In this document: positions 44,963 through 55,800 of the stretch, one piece after another
Numbering within the stretch: position 1 is the stretch's first letter
Layout: the number at the start of each line of letters is the position of its first letter
NCBI GenBank assembly: GCA_021234155.1
Contig: JAJEKV010000041.1
Location: 98,491-162,490 of the forward strand
From: Isoetes taiwanensis
Taxonomy: Eukaryota > Streptophyta > Lycopodiopsida > Isoetales > Isoetaceae
Direction of reading: 5' to 3'
DNA: 64,000 bases
Program-made: the position numbers and the translations under genes
Notes under the pieces: model-generated
What the model saw: the letters and a program-made list of their open reading frames with translations, nothing else
What the model was told of the DNA's origin: nothing
Databases searched by the model: none

Positions 44963-45162
44963 AAATCGGGGGGGAGCGCCGTATATATCGGACGCCGATA
45001 TGTTATAGCCATGGGCATATCCGTGGTATATTCGTGTCTTTGACATGTTATAGCCACGCCCAAAAAAAATTACACGGCGTTTTTGTGGACAACGGATTTT
45101 TGGTCATTTAAGGCTGGCTATAACATGCCCACGTCCGACATTTACCGCGATGGAAATCGCGG
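44963..45162. mobile_element. Mutator-like MITE with 9-bp TSD, copy 2
   Basis: The element 44973-45153 begins GGAGCGCCGTATATATCGGA and ends TCCGACATTTACCGCGATGG. AAATCGGGG at 44963-44971 and AAATCGCGG at 45154-45162 match at 8 of 9 bases. The interior equals copy 1 (GGGCATATCCGTGGTATAT, AAGGCTGGCTATAACATG). Both copies share the same ends, which fixes the borders. Confidence 0.75.
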
Positions 45163-45376
45163 CCTCAATTCAATCTCCATCGTCCCCATAATCTAACGGT
45201 CTAAAATGGAAATTGTGACATCAAGATTGATATTCCCCTTCTCCAACTTTGTGTAGGCCCCTATTAAACAACCTTGAAAAATACTCTCAAACCTTTACTT
45301 TGAAAGCGTAAAGATATTCTCCTTTTATTTTAGTCAGTTTCTATTCAGGAAAGGCAAGCTCCGATCGAGCCTGGCT

Positions 45377-46387
45377 ATGGTGAGCAAGCGGAGTCCGGTG
45401 GCTATGGCCGGCGCTGCCAAATGCTCGGCCTGTTCAGAATCAGAATATGAAGAACAAACGCATGATCAGAATCGTCGATCGATCTGCGAAAATTGTTTAA
45501 GCAAAGGTTTGTTGGAAGCATGCCAGCAGTCGGTCCCCGGTTTGGGCAATCGAAACCGGATTGAAGAATGCAAGGTAGACTATGGTGCCGGAAGGGCGAG
45601 AAAGGGACTTCCAGGTTTTCCCCGGGCAGTCTTTGGCGATCCATCTCCCAAGAACGCAGACGATTTTGCCCTATTCCTGCCGGCAAAGGATTCTACAGCT
45701 TTGATTCGGAGCAAGAACATCAGAATCAAGAAGCGGGTTCATTTTGCTTGCCTATCTCCGGCGACGGAGGGTTTTCGTCGGCCTTTGAAGTCCCCTGGAC
45801 CGCCTTTGCGCCATATCCAGGATGATTCCGATGAGGATATGCTTCGCCATAGTCAGGAAGCTTTAAAGGATGTTAGGACGTTGCATATCCAGGATGAATC
45901 GAAGGAAAATGTCGCGCCTGCACGCCAAGAAAGGTGCAAAAACAGGGTCCGTTTTCTGCTTAGCCCTAATCTGGAAACCAGGGCAGAAGCTCCGGCGCAT
46001 CCGAGAAGATTTATGAAGCATATGGTATTTCAAATCCGAAGCAACAGGTATGGTTTGCTGGATGATAATTCTAGTAGGAATCGTTTGGTTTTGCTTGGAA
46101 GCAAACAGGGCACACCAAGAAGGGAGGAAAACCTAAAAACCGCCGGAGTAGAGAGCAGATCTAGGGCTCCCAAGAGCCCAAATGGGCTGGTGGGTTCGAT
46201 GCAGAAGTTAGGGATTGGATCGAGCAAGCCTGGTCCTGGGAAGATAAAGCTTTCTTCTTCATTTTCTTCTGCAGGTATGGCAGCAAATCCGGTGGTGCCC
46301 CTGTGGAAAAGGAGGCATTTGCACAGGCCCAAAGCATTGCAGCTCCATCTCCGAACTAACCACCATGCATCCTTGATCCTTTCCTGA
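45377..46387 (+). CDS. 336-residue protein rich in short linear motifs, unrecognised
   Basis: I do not recognise the family. The frame runs from the ATG at 45377 to the TGA at 46385. Visible parts: a CxxC..CxxC pair (C16/C19, C37/C40), possibly a small zinc site; two related units, KKRVHFACLSPATE (118-131) and KNRVRFLLSPNLE (188-200), each with an RVxF-type protein-phosphatase-1 docking motif and an SP site; HIQDDSDED (146-154) and HIQDESKEN (170-178), the second with a KEN degron-like motif (176-178); further SP/TP sites at 6, 90, 139, 246 and 267. The rest is basic and disordered. KEN, RVxF and Cdk-type sites together suggest a cell-cycle or chromatin adaptor; this is inference. TTCTTCTGCAG at about 46265 could be an acceptor, so the last 37 residues are uncertain. 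An acceptor-like TTTCTATTCAG lies about 30 bp upstream of the ATG, suggesting a leader intron. Confidence 0.6.
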   Translation: MVSKRSPVAMAGAAKCSACSESEYEEQTHDQNRRSICENCLSKGLLEACQQSVPGLGNRNRIEECKVDYGAGRARKGLPGFPRAVFGDPSPKNADDFALFLPAKDSTALIRSKNIRIKKRVHFACLSPATEGFRRPLKSPGPPLRHIQDDSDEDMLRHSQEALKDVRTLHIQDESKENVAPARQERCKNRVRFLLSPNLETRAEAPAHPRRFMKHMVFQIRSNRYGLLDDNSSRNRLVLLGSKQGTPRREENLKTAGVESRSRAPKSPNGLVGSMQKLGIGSSKPGPGKIKLSSSFSSAGMAANPVVPLWKRRHLHRPKALQLHLRTNHHASLILS

Positions 46388-46730
46388 ATTTGTTTGAAAG
46401 ACATATTTCCTTTCTCGCATGTTTTCCCACTCTTTCCTGAATTTGGAGGGTCTAAGGACTTTTTCTTTCTAAAGCATCTGTTCAACTCAGAATTTCCTCA
46501 AGACCAGGTAGATTGTTGTGGCGTCATGAAGATCATATATTTGAAATTAAAGGGCCTACAGTTACAATCTTCCTGAAGACCAGCAAAAAAGTATGGTGCA
46601 TCTGTTTGGCATTCAATCTAGACTCTGCCCGGCCCAGTTAATGTACCTTGCCTTCCCTTGGCATCATTAAGTTCTTTGTATATAATGAATGTATAGTTCT
46701 TTGTGTATATCAGGAATGTATATATCTGCT

Positions 46731-46736
46731 AATAAA
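46731..46736 (+). promoter_or_regulatory. Polyadenylation signal of the 336-residue frame
   Basis: AATAAA, 344 bp after the stop, preceded by TGTATATATC (a plant far-upstream-like element). It fits a 3' UTR of about 370 bp. Confidence 0.5.
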
Positions 46737-46808
46737 ATTTAAACGTGTGGTTATCTATGGACGTTATGCTAGCTTTGAAATTCCTTCATCTACTTAAACT
46801 TATGGAAG

Positions 46809-47101
46809 GCGAAATTTTTGTGAGCTGAAAATTTCGCTCTGAAATTTTCTGGTCACAAAAATTTGCCAACGAAAAAACAGGGACCCTGAAATTTTGTCCC
46901 TTTTTTTTGCTTTTCCGGCAATTATCCGCCGGAAATATTGGCGGCGCCGGTTAGAAGGGGACAGCAGGGGCCGACGGAAGCAGGGACGGAGGCAGGGGCC
47001 GACGGATTGAAGATCGGAGGCAGGGGCAGGGATCGACTGTGTTTTCGCTGTGAAAAATCTTGCTGTTTGGCCCTATAATTTCAGGGTCCCTGTTTTTCGT
47101 T
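46809..47101. mobile_element. Nested inverted repeats, 293 bp
   Basis: An outer hairpin (GGCGAAATTTTTGTGA at 46809 against TCACAAAAATTTGCC at 46853-46867) directly adjoins a TIR pair: AACGAAAAAACAGGGACCCT at 46868 and its mirror ending 47101. The TIR interior is GC-rich with repeated GGCAGGGGCCGACGGA units. CAGGGACCCTGAAA ends recall hAT elements, but no 8-bp duplication was seen. Confidence 0.5.
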
Positions 47102-48480
47102 ATCATGCTAGTTCATCAGCATACTTAGATTAAAGTCTAAGCTTTTGATAGCTATGGCCCATGGTAGGTTTGTGGCCTTGTTCTTTGGAGTGCAAAATGC
47201 TTTATTGCATTGGATGATTATTTATTTTGTTGATAGTTTTATTTTGCTCCTTTGGCTATGTGAATTCGAAACATGGATAAACACCGTGCACTTTACTAAC
47301 ATGTTAAATGCACTAAAGGAAAGGGAAAGTTGAACTATTTATGGCTTAAAATGTTTTGCCTTGTGATGAGACTTCGAGGGACAACTTTTTTCCTAGAATC
47401 ACTATCCCCTCCTAAATATTTGAACTATTATGGATTTAAAGAAGTTTACCTTGAATGTGGTTTTCCTGCACCTTCTAGGCAAATTTTGAGACCCGATCAA
47501 CCTTTGCACCCTTTAGCGTTGCCTTGTTCTCGGCATGGCGGTAAGATCAAGCGTATGGCGGGAGACCGGTAAGGAGAAGAATTTCATTAATTTGCCCCTT
47601 GATCCGTCCGACCCTATGACCCCCCGATTGCGCCCTACCGCCGGACGCGCCCATCATTTTGGGCCCCGGCCCTCTTCACGCACCACCGGTCCCCGTCACC
47701 TCTTTAAAGGCTGCGACTTTGGACATCCTTGATGCACCGACTCCGATTAACGCCTCGGGGGTACTTGATGGGATCCACGATTAGGTCCGCTGCCACTCCA
47801 CTCAGGAGCAAGTCCCGGTTACCCTTGGCTGGAATCCGATTACTAAATTCTTTTAAATTCTACGATGCGTAGGCCTGACGGCGGTTCCGATGGTGGGTCA
47901 CCGGCCCGCGACTCTGAGGCCCTCCCATGCGAGTGAATTGCGCCTATGGCCGTGACCAGTCTCCATGCACGGCCTCCTCGAGAGGAATTTGTAGCCCCTC
48001 GATGTCGGTCCCGGTAGAGGTCCGATCCCGTCTTTACAGATGCGGCCCAAACACTTGACCCTCGCCCTTTCTTGTTTCCGCCAGAGATGGGCCTTGCCGA
48101 GACGGGTATCCTTTGACCTGGCCACGGCCCGACCGCCTCTTTTTGCTCAAAGAGAAAATTGCATCCATGTGCGACATGGCAATCATTTGAAGGGGACCAC
48201 CTTCGATGAAAGATTTGACTTCAGGGTGCAGACGCGAAAAGGAGGAATTGTGTCGCCTCCATGAGGAGGCCCACCCCAAAGAAATGGGCAAAGGGTGAGA
48301 GCGGTCGAGCTATCATTAGGGATCAATGGCCAACCCGATCCCCAAGGCGCCTTGGTCTAGCCCCCGGTTTTGAGTGATAATCTGGGCTTTGTCCCCATGT
48401 TTTGTTGTAACGGGGGCTTCATCCCCATGTTTTGATTGGTTTTTGCTTGGGCTTCGCCCGCAGTTACAGTGGGGCTTCCG
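47102..48480. other. Gene-poor, then GC- and CpG-rich block
   Basis: 47102-47500 is AT-rich with a hydrophobic short frame (47145-47333). From about 47520 to 48480 the DNA is GC-rich with frequent CpG, unlike the rest of the window. Frames below 130 codons occur on both strands but show no protein I know. The phrase CTAGAA.CACTATCCC occurs at 47394, 48548 and 48620. Confidence 0.4.
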
Positions 48481-48530
48481 CTTTGTTTGTTCCCGGTCCC
48501 ATAGCCCGATTGGGCTCCGTGGACGAAAAA
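48481..48530 (+). mobile_element. LINE 3' UTR remnant
   Basis: CGGTCCCATAGCCCGATTGG and CTCCGTGGACGAAAAA match the 3' UTR of the TATTC/AATTC-tailed LINE family (copies at 20.5, 37.4 and 51.8 kb). No clear tail repeat remains. Confidence 0.5.
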
Positions 48531-49499
48531 GTCTCTTCCTTCCTTCCTAGAATCACTATCCCATCCCCAATAGGTTATGTTCCAAGGGCTCCGCTTTTGG
48601 TGATACCTAGCCTTTTCCCTAGAACCACTATCCCCTCTCAAGGGTTTTGTTCTAAGAGCTCCGCTTTGGATCTAGCGGTACTTTTTTGTGATCTTAATAT
48701 ACTTTTGGTGGACCCTATTCGGCCGGTCCGCTTTGGTGGGCCCAACCATTCGCCCGTGATTCGCCTCATCTTGGTCGTCCAAAACAACCCTTCTAGCACA
48801 ATCACAAGGAACAAATAGTCTTTGGAAGGAATTACACGTGTTTCAGATCCTCTGGCAAAGCAATGAGCTTTTTATCTCAAAGAGTGAAATCACCGCAACA
48901 ACAATTTTGGGAAAGATTTGTTAGAACTTGAAGAGATCATCCAATTCACACATTTTGACTTAGATATTATGGCCAAATTCTCAACAATGCAATAGTTCAA
49001 CTTTTACTCGTTGTATAGTGCACAATGAATATAAAGTTTAAACTTAACAATTAAACATTGCCGTTCAAATGGGATTGAATAAAACATCGTAGCAAGTATT
49101 GAGTTTATTTCAAGAACCCAAACACTCCATCAATCCGATCATTCACTCGATTATCCCGCAATGCACAATGCAAATGCCAACTCAACTGCTTTAATCATGT
49201 TTGTCTAGTTTTATCGGGTTGTTCACGATTTAGCGGCTACCGAAAACTCGACATCTCAACATTGGCTTCACTTTATTCGACCAAAAAATTGCCAATAATA
49301 ATTCCAAATTATAGCTATTGAACTTCAACCTCGCTACTAAATTATTTCCTAAAATACCTTAGCAAGTAATTTACCACGCCACCCGTGACAAAGCTTTGTT
49401 AATGTTTGCAAATGGGATGTTGAGTTGGTAAGGCCTCGACTAGCCACATTTGACTTGGGCTGGCTTCGTGACGGATGGTGGAATCATATGTGCACAACT
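48531..49499. other. No gene seen; possible SINE trace
   Basis: AT-rich after 48830. At 49419 GTTGAGTTGGTAAGGCCTCG resembles a pol III A box and shares GGTAAGGCCTCG with the SINE-like unit at 12.5 kb, but no B box follows. Confidence 0.35.
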
Positions 49500-50881
49500 A
49501 TGTCCTCGAACACATGCCCCATATGTATATATATTTCATGAGATATGAACCCGCGCCATCCATTTCCTCGTGGACATTTTCTAATTCTATCCAACCCACA
49601 TTTTTACACGCCAACATCAAGCGGTTATGATCAAACCACTCCTCATCATCACCTTTCTTTGCACCAATTTGTCTCCATAAATCACCGTGCACTTGATTGT
49701 ATACTCCTTGGTTGCACATTCTCCAAAGGGGCCACAAATCTCACAATGGCGGTTTGTAATTGTCATGAACTCCACCCGATTTTCTCGAGTCGTTCAATCC
49801 CACATGTATTCAAATTTCAAGTGGTAGATGCAACAAAGATATGCCTCTCACGCGATCCTCCCTTACAAACTCTCGGTTTCAACCTCTCAAAAGTCTCAAT
49901 GCAATTTTGATATAAGGATTCTCCTCTCTAAACCTCGAGGTAGAATTGCAACTGCAGGGGAAATCATGTGAATGCCAAATAAATGCTACATATAATGAAC
50001 CCTACAATATAGGATGAATACTTACTTGGTTGACTTCAAGAAGGTGAATTGATGTTCCATCTTTATTCATGTCTCTCGATACACATACCTCCTCACGCCT
50101 TTCTTTGTATGGAGAAACTCTTGTATTTTCTCGGCCCGTAACTTGATAATTGACTTTCTCTATTGTAATCTAACATGCTATCCATCCGCTTCCTCCTCCC
50201 TGAACATTGACCAAGGTCCTTCCCCTTTGTTAGTTTTGCACCCTTCTTTGAAAAGCATTTGAAATTGTTTTTCTCGGGGATGCCGAAAGTAATCTGCCAC
50301 TTCGCTTGATTCAATGGCTTGACACCATTTGTACCGCTGCCGCCATTATCGTGGTGGACTTCCTTGCACGGCATGTCATGATTCCTCTCAAACTTATGTT
50401 CTTGCATCGCTTCCTTCAAATTCTTCACCATTTGCTCGGCCATAGTAACTCGCTTAGATTTCTTTATAGAAGCAATTGGTAAATCCCTTGCCCTCCAAAG
50501 AAGAATCGCTAAGGATACAAATTTTGTCATTGTCATCAACATTTGTACTAATTTGGTTGAATACTTCATAAATTTCTCTCCGAATTTCTCTTATTCTCAA
50601 GGGTCACCTCGGTAATTTCTTATTCTTCTTTGAAGGCTTAATCTTTAGAAGGGGAATTCTTCTTCATTGCTACCTTCTTTGCATACAATCCTCTCCGATC
50701 TCTCTTCCTTGTCGATCAATGGCTCAGAAATTGAATGGGGAGAGGAATTGGTTTCATCTATCCCTGTGATTTCGTATTGCAAAATTGGTGAGGGCAAATT
50801 GTTGAATTTCGGCTCGTGCAATTTTGAAACAATTAGTCCCTCCATTTTGCTTGAATTAAGATGGGTTAGCCCGCCATCCAC
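49500..50881 (-). pseudogene. Decayed minus-strand coding tract, unrecognised
   Basis: Successive minus-strand frames read like coding sequence: 50881-50645 (EGLIVSKLHEPKFNNLPSPI, ISEPLIDKEERSERI), 50569-50093 (VKNLKEAMQEHKFERNHDMP, KPLNQAKWQITFGIPEKNNF) and near 49700 (WFDHNRLMLACKNVGWIELE). Stops and frame changes separate them. The lysine-rich coiled style and the location in transposon-rich DNA suggest a dead DNA transposon, but no catalytic motif was identified. Confidence 0.3.
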
Positions 50882-51650
50882 CTAATATGGCGGGGCTACC
50901 GGCATTCATGTTTCCCGCACCAAACAAGCTCATGATTCTCTTAGCCTATCATTTGATTCGGGCGCCAGACCCTACATGTCAATTGATCAATCCACGCACG
51001 GCCGTTTAAAACACGCCGATTTTAAGCACTTGTAAGCTTACAATCCGGACGGGTGATTTCGCTACCCAAGACCCGATTTTGCACCCTTTGTCTTATTGCC
51101 GAAGTTCACAAATGGCTACGCCTTAAAGTAAGACGATGATGCAAATTTCCATTTACAACTTTAAAATACATCCGAATTACGATGCATTGTCGGTACAAAT
51201 ATAAATACTTAAATTTAGCTAAACAAGCAAGAGCTCTACCGATTAGGAAGCATAAACACAACATTGAAGTTAAGTTGAAATCATCTATAATCAAGGAAGC
51301 CACCCTGTGATAATAACCGGCGATAGAGAGTGAGCATCCAAGTTCTCTACACACTTAACATGAGAGTCATGATTTATCTCAATCAAGGGGCATGCCCGAG
51401 GTGTGATAAAAAGAGCTACAATTTGTCCGGCAAAATACATCATCCGGAGGATGTTCCCCAACCACTTTGGTCATACTTTTCTTTTGCCCGGACCACTCTA
51501 TGCTCTCTCATGGTCGCCGCATCAGCCGCTACATATGATATCGAGCATGACCTCGGTGTTCTTTACTAGGATCATACATTCAGAGGTAATGGATCCGAGG
51601 GGCTCACATATATGCCTCCCGACAACCACTTGATGGGCGTGAAATACTTC
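50882..51650. other. No gene seen
   Basis: Mixed composition with several CpG-containing words. Nothing recognised. Confidence 0.35.
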
Positions 51651-51692
51651 ATGGTGTATGTATGTATGTATGTATGTATGTATGTATGTACA
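51651..51692. repeat. (GTAT)n microsatellite
   Basis: About nine GTAT units. Confidence 0.95.
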
Positions 51693-51699
51693 ACTTGTC

Positions 51700-51870
51700 G
51701 TGCCAGCCTTATTGTTGCCATGTGTTTTCCCTAAAAACCCTTTGGGGTCTTTTTAACCCGTAGCAATATGCCTGTTGCGCTTGTATTGGGTCCCATAGGT
51801 CGATTGGTCTCCGTGGGGCTTATAAAAAACCATTCAATTCAATTCAATTCTAATCTATTCTATTCTATAA
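51700..51870 (+). mobile_element. LINE 3' UTR and (AATTC)n tail
   Basis: GGGTCCCATAGGTCGATTGG, TCTCCGTGGGGC, then CATTCAATTCAATTCAATTC and CTATTCTATTC. It is the same family as 20.5 and 37.4 kb. Only the 3' UTR is left, so the copy is very short (5'-truncated). Confidence 0.75.
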
Positions 51871-51929
51871 TTTCAATCTTTTATCATCAGCCTTCCTTCA
51901 TCTACATCTTCTTTTGTCGCTTCTTCAGT

Positions 51930-52077
51930 CTTACCTGATACCTTTTACTTGACGATGTATGTGCTTTTCCTAAAGTAGATGTGTTTAGTATCACTACTAA
52001 TTATTTCCCATACCGTTACCAATAGGATGGTATCTTTAGCTGTCTACGTACATTCTCAAGACAAGATGATGAAATAG
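51930..52077 (+). pseudogene. 3'-end copy of the nucleotide-sugar transporter
   Basis: ACCTGATACCTTTTACTTGACGAT ends at 51956 with the donor GTATGTGCTTTTCC. A 69-bp intron ends TTACCAATAG at 52025, and the last exon (52026-52077) reads MVSLAVYVHSQDKMMK and stops. Exon, intron and 3' flank match the transporter at 62.4-62.6 kb on the minus strand, including the intron words CTAAAGTAGATG. Because the intron is present, the copy arose at the DNA level. Its last exon keeps the expected phase (52 nt), unlike the 62-kb copy (54 nt). The preceding exon is diverged upstream of the LINE-tail side, so this is a fragment. Confidence 0.75.
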
Positions 52078-53348
52078 AGCACTGCAATATAAAATATAGC
52101 ATTTTGAGTTTTAAATATCCAAGTTTTGATTCTTTAGAATATCTAGTTTGCTTGTTCATATTAGTGCATATCTTTACGAGAGACTTCTTAAGTGGATGTC
52201 TTTAGAGTAATGCTAGTAATGCTATGTTAAATGGTCTTTGGCACACAACATTGAAGTCAAGCTTCAAAATCGCCTACGTGATGGACTCGCATAAATCTTA
52301 GCATATGTTCCACCCCCACTAAGATCACTGCACTTTGTTGAACTATATATTAATAATTATTCTATAACCTAGAGTGCACTTCAAGATCCATCCTGAATTG
52401 CATTAACAACACGTTCATCTCACTTATCCTACAAAGTCCCTTCTTTTCTATGGTGGTATTATCTGCTTCTGTATTTGGTTTTGAAGCAACTACATCAGAC
52501 TATTCATTTGCCACAGCTACCTCTATGGGCAAATTAATAAATTAACTAATGGCATTTTAAAACAATCGCTAAGAGCAGAGGTGTTACTCCAAAAGCAGTA
52601 GAATGTAAGCTCCAGTAAGTTTTGCAATTTACTATTGTTGGGAGCACTGGTTTTTATCAGTTTTTCCATCCCTTCCTGCAACAATCGAATCGTGGCTCTT
52701 ACAATCTTAACAACTTCACAAGGTATTGCGAAGTTCTAGGATTACAAAGATGGGAATGCTAGTGGTGGTGTACCATCTTAAGCCCCTGGTAGTAGCAAAG
52801 TTGTTAAAGGAACTCAAAGATGGAGCACAATGATAATACAATTTTATTTTTAGATAGACAAAGTTGTATTGCAATTGCAAAAACCATGTTCTTCCATGCA
52901 TATTGAAATGGAATACATTTCATTAGGGATATCGACAGTAAGGTTGATATAGTTGGAATATATTCAAAAAGACTTGCGGCCAATGACAATCTTACAAAAG
53001 CTTTAAATGGTCACAGATTTAAATGACTTATAGAATATTGCATAAGCACGTAGAAAAGTTATCATGAAGGAGGAATGAGAAATATGTTGGTCATGATAAC
53101 TTTTGTCAGAATAAATAACAAAGTTGCGTATGAAATGGATAATCTAAACATTTACGGTTGAAATACAAATATTACGCTCTCCACCAGTTTGAATATACGA
53201 TACTAGTTACTTGGAAGATATTTGAAAAGCAACACGTGGACCAGAATGAGAATTAGGATCCAAGAAAGGCTTTGAGGTACAAACCGTCTTGAGATTAGGG
53301 TACAAAAGGAGAGAAGTCCCAAAGAGTTTCAAGAGGATGTGAAGAAGG
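52078..53348. other. No gene seen
   Basis: AT-rich, with short chance frames. Confidence 0.4.
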
Positions 53349-54700
53349 TAATATCAGATTTTGTTCCACACAATTACATAGCACATTGGCGGTGTGCCAA
53401 CTCGCTTTAAAAACAAAGTGTGTCATCATTTCGTAAGATACAATTGTATTCAAGTATTGACTTGCGTAAAATTACAAAAGATCAAGATCCGTAATGAGCC
53501 CACCAATGCACCGCATACGTAATGCTCAAGTTTCTAATTTGTTCACATAACATATAGACATGACAAAAGTGTGCCGATATTCCCTGTTCCTCGCAAGGCA
53601 TTTAAGAAGATCATTCAAAGAAGAAAAAAATAATAGAAGATTGGAGCAGATCGGGAATAGACTCAACAATGGTAGGAAGATCATAAAAGAGACTCACTTT
53701 ACATTTTCGATGATAAAGTGCATGACTCATTATTTGTGGAACACCGCCTACAAAAAAAAGCATGTTGCATGGCTTAAGGAACAGTGAAATAGAGTATGAG
53801 AAGCATTGTTTGGAGGATGGCTTCTCATCACAATTCAAGTCGAGGAAAACCTTTTTTTTTTTCTTAGGCAGGTAATTTCACAATGAATGACAAGGAAATA
53901 GTGTGGAACTACTTTGCCATCTGCCATGGTAAAAGGTGAACATGATGGTGCGTGTGTCGTTATCAAAAAGGTCGCTAAGTAAGGAACAACTCAAACTCCA
54001 ATGGTGTGCAACCAGGCATGCTAAAGATATTGTAAAATTTCTCAGGTACATATTTCAGCGGCCTACCGCTTGATGAAACATATGAGATCAAAAGATATTT
54101 TTGGGAAATTGAACCCATTGTTGTGGCAAACATGGAAGAATATGAAATTGAAACACTTAAAGGCACAAAGAAGATTCATTGTGCCTCGCTGCCGCCAGGA
54201 GTAGACCAAACGTGCTTGCTCATAGATGTCCCTCATGTTTCTCGCTTGTTTTGCATGGATCATAATTGGGACTCCTGCATCAATACAGTAGATTTGGAAA
54301 GTGGGAGGTAACCGACTTAAAAACCGGGACTTGAGAAGAAAAGGAGACTCTTGAACAAGCCAATGAATGGATCAGTAATTTGGTAGAGATAGGTGACAAT
54401 TTTGCGTTGAATGCGAGGTAGACAATCTCGAGGGTGTGGACTTCTACATACTCCAGTGCAATAACCCAAATGCACACTTGAAAATTCATACAAAGATGGA
54501 TGGGGGCAAAATTTGGGAGTGCATGAGGTTATCTTAAGTGGATTGTATTATCAATTCTTGGGTAATTTCAAGTACATGTTGCTCACTAAACAACCTCAAG
54601 CCTCCGTGCACAGCCATGTGGTAAGATATCCTAAAATTGATATGGAAAAAATAGAAGGCAATGTTACATGTATGCAATTTCACAGAGACCCATGAAAAAT
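53349..54700 (+). pseudogene. DDE-type transposase pseudogene (HGKG..DG class)
   Basis: Fragments in several frames line up in order with a transposase-like protein I know from many eukaryotes: DFVPHNYIAHWRCA (53357), a degraded SIDFAENY-like block, HVAWLKEQ, EDGFSSQFKSRKTFFF (about 53812, carrying the D-G-x-S-x-QFK block), VWNYFAICHG then KGEHDGACVVIKK (about 53902-53975), EIKRYFWEIEPI, GTKKIHCASLPPGVDQTCLL, CMDHNWDSC, and LSGLYYQFLGNF plus QASVHSHVVRYPKI near the end. At least four frame breaks separate them. No TIRs or target duplication were located. I cannot name the superfamily with certainty. Confidence 0.55.
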
Positions 54701-55640
54701 TATGGCCAGCCTCCCAATAACATTGTAATTCTTTTGACACTTAACCAAATTGATGTTATTCTTTTCAAGTGATTTGTTGTTCCAGCACCTAAGCACGTAA
54801 GCACACATTTTTATATACATTAATAATAGTGAGGATGCACAAGGGTGGTGTGCATGGACACGTACTTAGAAATGAAGATTGAATTGTTGTTTATAAGAAT
54901 GTAGATTTGTGGACATTGGAATAAGATTCAATTATTTATTTTGGTACCATCACTATCCCAACATTCTTGGCAAAATTATATTGTCAAGGCATTTCCTCGA
55001 TGTGACATGTGTCAATTCAAATATTTAAAAGCTCGGTTACTTAATTAATTGTTCTCGGGCGCTGCAGGAGGTTTTTCATTATCGACGCCTGCTATCAGGA
55101 TTTAAGCAGAGGCCTAAGCTTAAGCTCTTCTCACAAGCTCAGCTCCCATAGCCCATTTCACCGCCGCACTCCTTCCCACTTCCTCCGCACTCGCCCAACC
55201 CGCCGGGGCTTAGAGGCTGGGTCACCTCCCAAGAGGCTAACTGCCGTCGGCGAGGTGGTTCCTCCACTCTTCCCACCTTTGCCTCGCACTTGCCTCCTCT
55301 GGCGCCTCCTCTCTGCCCACTCCCACGCCTCTCAATTTGAAGAGGATTCTTTTCCTCGATGATTCCTATGGAGGAATCGGAAATAAATTCGGGAGGAATA
55401 TGTCACAGCTGTTCGCAAGGATGGATAGGCGTTTCAAGAAGAAGACGAGTCCGGAGAAAGAAGAAGTCCTAAAAGAAGAAGAAGAGGGAAGACAAAATTG
55501 AAGACCTAAAGGGCCGACTTGGAGGAGTTCAGTAGGTCCTTGAAGGTATGCATGTTTCATTTGTTTTATGTAATCAACTTTTCATTTTCATTTGTTTAAC
55601 TTTTCATTTTCATTTGTTGCATGCGTATGCATGCACGTAT
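54701..55640. other. No gene seen; GC-rich segment 55060-55330
   Basis: AT-rich to 55050, then a Pro/Ser-codon-like C-rich stretch with TCCGCACTCGCCC and CCTCTGGCGCCTCC. An AAG-rich tract at 55430-55500 encodes Lys/Glu-rich low complexity (FKKKTSPEKEEV). Confidence 0.35.
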
Positions 55641-55800
55641 GCAGATGAAGATGAAGATGAATGAAGAATGAAGATGCGTCATGCGATGAAGATGAAGATG
55701 AAGATGAAGAAGACACCTCAGAGAAGACACCCCGAAGACACCCCCTTGAAGACACCCCCTTGAAGAAGACACCCTGCCCTCAAGAAGACATTAATCGAGG
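55641..55800. repeat. GATGAA microsatellite and GAAGACACCC minisatellite
   Basis: GATGAAGATGAA runs at about 55645-55715 are followed by repeats of GAAGACACCCCCTT. On the + strand they encode poly-Asp/Glu then KTP repeats. Confidence 0.85.
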
